Shown here in pieces: positions 5,931 through 8,762 of a DNA stretch of 8,762 nucleotides. The DNA comes from BOG-1363 sp043775355. Lineage in GTDB: Bacteria; Planctomycetota; UBA11346. The stretch spans positions 1 to 8,762 of the forward strand of contig JAYVSL010000044.1 of assembly GCA_043775355.1 (NCBI GenBank), written 5' to 3'. A program made the position numbers and the translations under genes. The stretch's first letter is position 1, and each line of letters starts with the position of its first letter. The notes beneath the pieces were generated by a model. That model was given only the letters and a program-made list of their open reading frames with translations, was not told the origin of the DNA and did not search any database.

Positions 5931-8762
5931 GTGCGCAGCATCAATCTAACAGCACAGCCTCTCGTTCGAATCCCGTCTGCCACGACGATTGAGGAACGTA
6001 TTCGCGAGATCGGCCACGCCTTATTCGCTGGCGTTCGTCGACGAAAACCTCTGCCCTTTACTCAAGCGTGGCTCGACGATGTCGCGATGAGTTGGACCAT
6101 GCGTGACGAAGCGCTGAAAGTTCAGCTCTTTCGCTTCGTCGACGCCTTGCCGGGCCTGCGAACCAATGCGCAGATTAATCGCCATCTCAGTGAATATCTT
6201 GGACCCGTCAGCCATCGCCTGCCCTTCGGTACGCGCCATCTGGTTCTGCAGCAAAATGGACCGCTCGCGAGCTTCGTCGCCCATGCGGCACGCTTTGGTT
6301 CGCAGCAACTGGCGCACAAATTCATTGCGGCTTCTACCACCCAAGAGGCTATCGCCGCCGTCAAGCGCCTACGCCAAAACGGTCTGGATTTCACCATCGA
6401 CGTGCTCGGCGAGGCGGTGCTTTCCGATCAGGAATCCGACCACTATTTGGATACCTATGTTCGGCTGATCAAAAATATTTCCGCCGCAATGCCGAAGGAT
6501 AACGGCTACCGCGACGATGTGCCGCAGGTCAATTTTTCGGTGAAATTATCAGCGCTCACCAACTGTTTTGATCCAAGCGACGTTGTTGGCACCACGCGCT
6601 CAGTATGCTCTCGCCTACGGCCATTGCTTCGTATCGCCAAGCAAAGCGGGGCGTTCGTCAATATCGACATGGAGCAGTTCTCTTTCAAAGATCTTACGTT
6701 GCGCATCTTTTGTGATGTCCTTGATGAAGATGAATTTCGCACGTGGCCACACGTCGGCATTGCCATCCAGGCTTACCTAAAATCTTGCGGTGATGATTTA
6801 CAGATGTTGGCACGTTGGGCCGAACGGCGCGGCACACCCGTTTGGGTGCGCTTGGTGAAAGGCGCTTACCACGAATACGAATGCGTCATCGCCGCACAAA
6901 ATGACTGGCCGGTTCCGGTATTTTTAAATAAAAACGCCACCGATACCAATTATGAAACCCAAACGCGTTTCTTGCTCGCGCACTGCACAGTTTTACGCCC
7001 GGCATTTGCTAGTCACAATGTTCGTTCAATCGCGCATGCACTGGCGCATGCCGAAGCGCTGAAATTACCGCCGCGCAGCTATGAATTCCAAATGCTCTAT
7101 GGCATGGCCGATCCACTGAAGGCCGCGCTCACGGCGCTTGGTCAACGCGTGCGCATCTATATGCCGTTTGGAAATCTGCTACCAGGCATGGCTTATTTGG
7201 TGCGCCGACTGCTGGAAAACACCTCCAATCAATCGTTCGTCCGCGCTGGTTTTCTTGAACACGCTCCCGAAGAGGACCTCCTTATGGATCCCATGAAAAA
7301 ACCTCAGGCCGTTTCCCCGCGCAACGTCAGTGAACGTTTCGTCAACGAACCGCTCACGGATCTGTCACAGGCAAATGCACGCAATGAACGAGATCACGCC
7401 CTGGCAAAAGTGGCGACTCAACTCGGCGGAGCGCGCCTACCACTGATCATCGATGGCAAGCCGGTAATCACTGAGCAAGAAATTATCTCGCTGAATCCTT
7501 CGCGCCGAAGCCAAGTCGTTGGCCGAGTATCGTGCGCTCAACCAGAGCATGCCGAACGCGCCGTCGCAGCCGCCAAAGCGCGCTTTCCCGCGTGGAGTTC
7601 GACGCCAGTCAACGAACGCGCAACGATACTGGTACGTGCGGCGACCATTATGCGCCAACGCCGCGCCGAACTGAGTGCCGTGATCGTTTACGAAGCCGGG
7701 AAATCGTGGGCCGAGGCCGATGCTGATGTCGCTGAAGCGATCGACTTCTGCCGCTTTTATGCCAGCGACATGCAACGCCTAGACGCGCCGCGAAAACGCG
7801 ATGTTCCAGGGGAAGATAATTACACCTTCTACGTCGCACGCGGCGTGGTGGTGGTTATTTCACCATGGAACTTTCCGCTCGCCATCCTATGCGGCATGAC
7901 GGCGGCAGCGCTCGTCGCAGGCAATACCGTGATCATGAAGCCCGCCGAACAAACGCCGGTGATCGCGGCAAAACTCATGGAGGTTTTCGACGAAGCTGGC
8001 ATTCCACCTGGGGCGCTGAATTACCTCCCAGGAATTGGTGAAGAAATTGGCCCTTTGCTGGTCGGACATCCGGACGTCTCGGTGATCGCTTTTACCGGAT
8101 CACTCAATGTGGGCTTGGCCATCAATCGCCGCGCGGCAGAAGTCGCTGGCACTCCAGGCGTCAATGAAGTCAAGCGCGTCATCTGCGAAATGGGCGGTAA
8201 AAACGCCATTATCGTCGATGACGACGCCGACCTTGATGAAGCCGTGCTCGGCGTCATGCATAGCGCCTTCGGTTTCCAAGGTCAGAAATGCTCGGCCTGC
8301 TCGCGCGCCATCGTCTTGTCGTCGGTCTATGATGCCTTCGTAACGCGACTGATCGCCGCTACGCGTAGCCTGACCAGCGGACCGGCGGAAATGCCCGGCG
8401 TACTCGGGCCGGTCATTGACGAAGAAGCACAGCAACGCATTCGCTCGGCAATTGAAGCCGGTAAGCAGGAAGGAAAACTCGTCTATGCTGGCGATCCCGG
8501 CGCGTGCGCTGACGAAGGATTTTATGTCGGCCCACATATTTTCACCGAGGTCGCCGCCAACGCACACTTAGCGCAAGATGAAATCTTCGGACCCGTGCTC
8601 GCCGTGATTCGCGCGCACGATATCGATGACGCGCTACGCATCGCCAACGGCACCCGCTACGCTCTCACCGGTGGATTATATTCGCGCAGCCCCACTCATA
8701 TCACCCGCGTTCAACGCGAGTTGCAGGTCGGCAATTGCTACATCAACCGCAAAATCACCGGC
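5931..8762 (+). CDS. putA: Bifunctional proline dehydrogenase / L-glutamate-gamma-semialdehyde dehydrogenase (3'-partial)
   Basis: The frame runs from a GTG to the right edge, 944 residues without a stop. Residues about 80-440 are the FAD-dependent proline dehydrogenase barrel: GLDFTIDVLGEA (151-162), VNFSVKLS (200-207), NIDMEQ with D246, VRLVKGAY (306-313), RIY (Y410) and YLVRRLLENTSN with the substrate-binding pair R425/R426. A linker at about 445-500 leads to the NAD-dependent aldehyde dehydrogenase: SPWNFP (N647), FTGS (721-724), EMGGKNA with general-base E753, GQKCSACSR with nucleophile C787 and EIFGPV (884-889). It ends in GNCYINRKITG, so roughly the last 60-100 residues are missing. 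Together the domains convert proline through pyrroline-5-carboxylate to glutamate, passing electrons to the membrane quinone pool. There is no N-terminal ribbon-helix-helix domain, so unlike E. coli PutA it should not repress its own gene. A divergent PAS-AraC gene is the likely regulator. Confidence 0.95.
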   Translation, partial: MRSINLTAQPLVRIPSATTIEERIREIGHALFAGVRRRKPLPFTQAWLDDVAMSWTMRDEALKVQLFRFVDALPGLRTNAQINRHLSEYLGPVSHRLPFGTRHLVLQQNGPLASFVAHAARFGSQQLAHKFIAASTTQEAIAAVKRLRQNGLDFTIDVLGEAVLSDQESDHYLDTYVRLIKNISAAMPKDNGYRDDVPQVNFSVKLSALTNCFDPSDVVGTTRSVCSRLRPLLRIAKQSGAFVNIDMEQFSFKDLTLRIFCDVLDEDEFRTWPHVGIAIQAYLKSCGDDLQMLARWAERRGTPVWVRLVKGAYHEYECVIAAQNDWPVPVFLNKNATDTNYETQTRFLLAHCTVLRPAFASHNVRSIAHALAHAEALKLPPRSYEFQMLYGMADPLKAALTALGQRVRIYMPFGNLLPGMAYLVRRLLENTSNQSFVRAGFLEHAPEEDLLMDPMKKPQAVSPRNVSERFVNEPLTDLSQANARNERDHALAKVATQLGGARLPLIIDGKPVITEQEIISLNPSRRSQVVGRVSCAQPEHAERAVAAAKARFPAWSSTPVNERATILVRAATIMRQRRAELSAVIVYEAGKSWAEADADVAEAIDFCRFYASDMQRLDAPRKRDVPGEDNYTFYVARGVVVVISPWNFPLAILCGMTAAALVAGNTVIMKPAEQTPVIAAKLMEVFDEAGIPPGALNYLPGIGEEIGPLLVGHPDVSVIAFTGSLNVGLAINRRAAEVAGTPGVNEVKRVICEMGGKNAIIVDDDADLDEAVLGVMHSAFGFQGQKCSACSRAIVLSSVYDAFVTRLIAATRSLTSGPAEMPGVLGPVIDEEAQQRIRSAIEAGKQEGKLVYAGDPGACADEGFYVGPHIFTEVAANAHLAQDEIFGPVLAVIRAHDIDDALRIANGTRYALTGGLYSRSPTHITRVQRELQVGNCYINRKITG

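Noticed and set aside
8100..8567. Minus-strand open frame (155 codons) opposite putA
   Set aside because: It lies wholly antisense to the aldehyde dehydrogenase domain, which carries intact catalytic motifs in the plus frame.

Overview
The window looks like chromosomal DNA of a Gram-negative bacterium from the PVC group or a neighbouring phylum (Verrucomicrobiota or Planctomycetota are my best guess, about even odds). The reasons are a MuiA/DUF4139 protein with an N-terminal secretion signal, a long PutA without the N-terminal DNA-binding domain of the enterobacterial enzyme, a PAS-AraC hybrid regulator, and a palindromic repeat built on CGCAGAGGCGCAGAG, a motif I recall being spread through many such genomes. 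No rRNA, tRNA or CRISPR array was recognised.

Layout. (1) 1-2160 is the right-hand part of an insertion sequence. A helix-turn-helix reading frame (8-382, probably continuing off the left edge) is followed by a DDE-type transposase frame (460-2160). The two look like one protein split by a -1 frame change at an A5G5 run near 354-363. This block is visibly richer in G+C than what follows. (2) 2161-2348 is a spacer with a perfect 10-bp tandem duplication. (3) 2349-4121 encodes a secreted MuiA-type (DUF4140/DUF4139) protein of unknown function. (4) 4192-4602 encodes a small GNAT acetyltransferase whose ATG lies inside a perfect 13-bp hairpin. (5) 4603-4838, between convergent genes, holds a roughly 150-bp nested inverted-repeat element. 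(6) 4839-5651, minus strand, encodes a PAS-AraC transcription factor. (7) 5652-5930 is a divergent control region with repeated motifs. (8) 5931 to the right edge, plus strand, encodes the first 944 residues of a bifunctional proline dehydrogenase / glutamate-semialdehyde dehydrogenase (PutA). It starts at GTG and does not stop in the window.

The functional core is the divergent regulator-putA pair. PutA would oxidise proline to glutamate through pyrroline-5-carboxylate. Because this PutA lacks the ribbon-helix-helix domain with which the E. coli enzyme represses its own gene, the adjacent PAS-AraC protein is a reasonable candidate for its regulator; this is inferred from position only. I found no convincing wholly new system. 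The observations most worth checking are the split transposase, the start-codon hairpin, the nested repeat element and the putative operator repeats upstream of putA.
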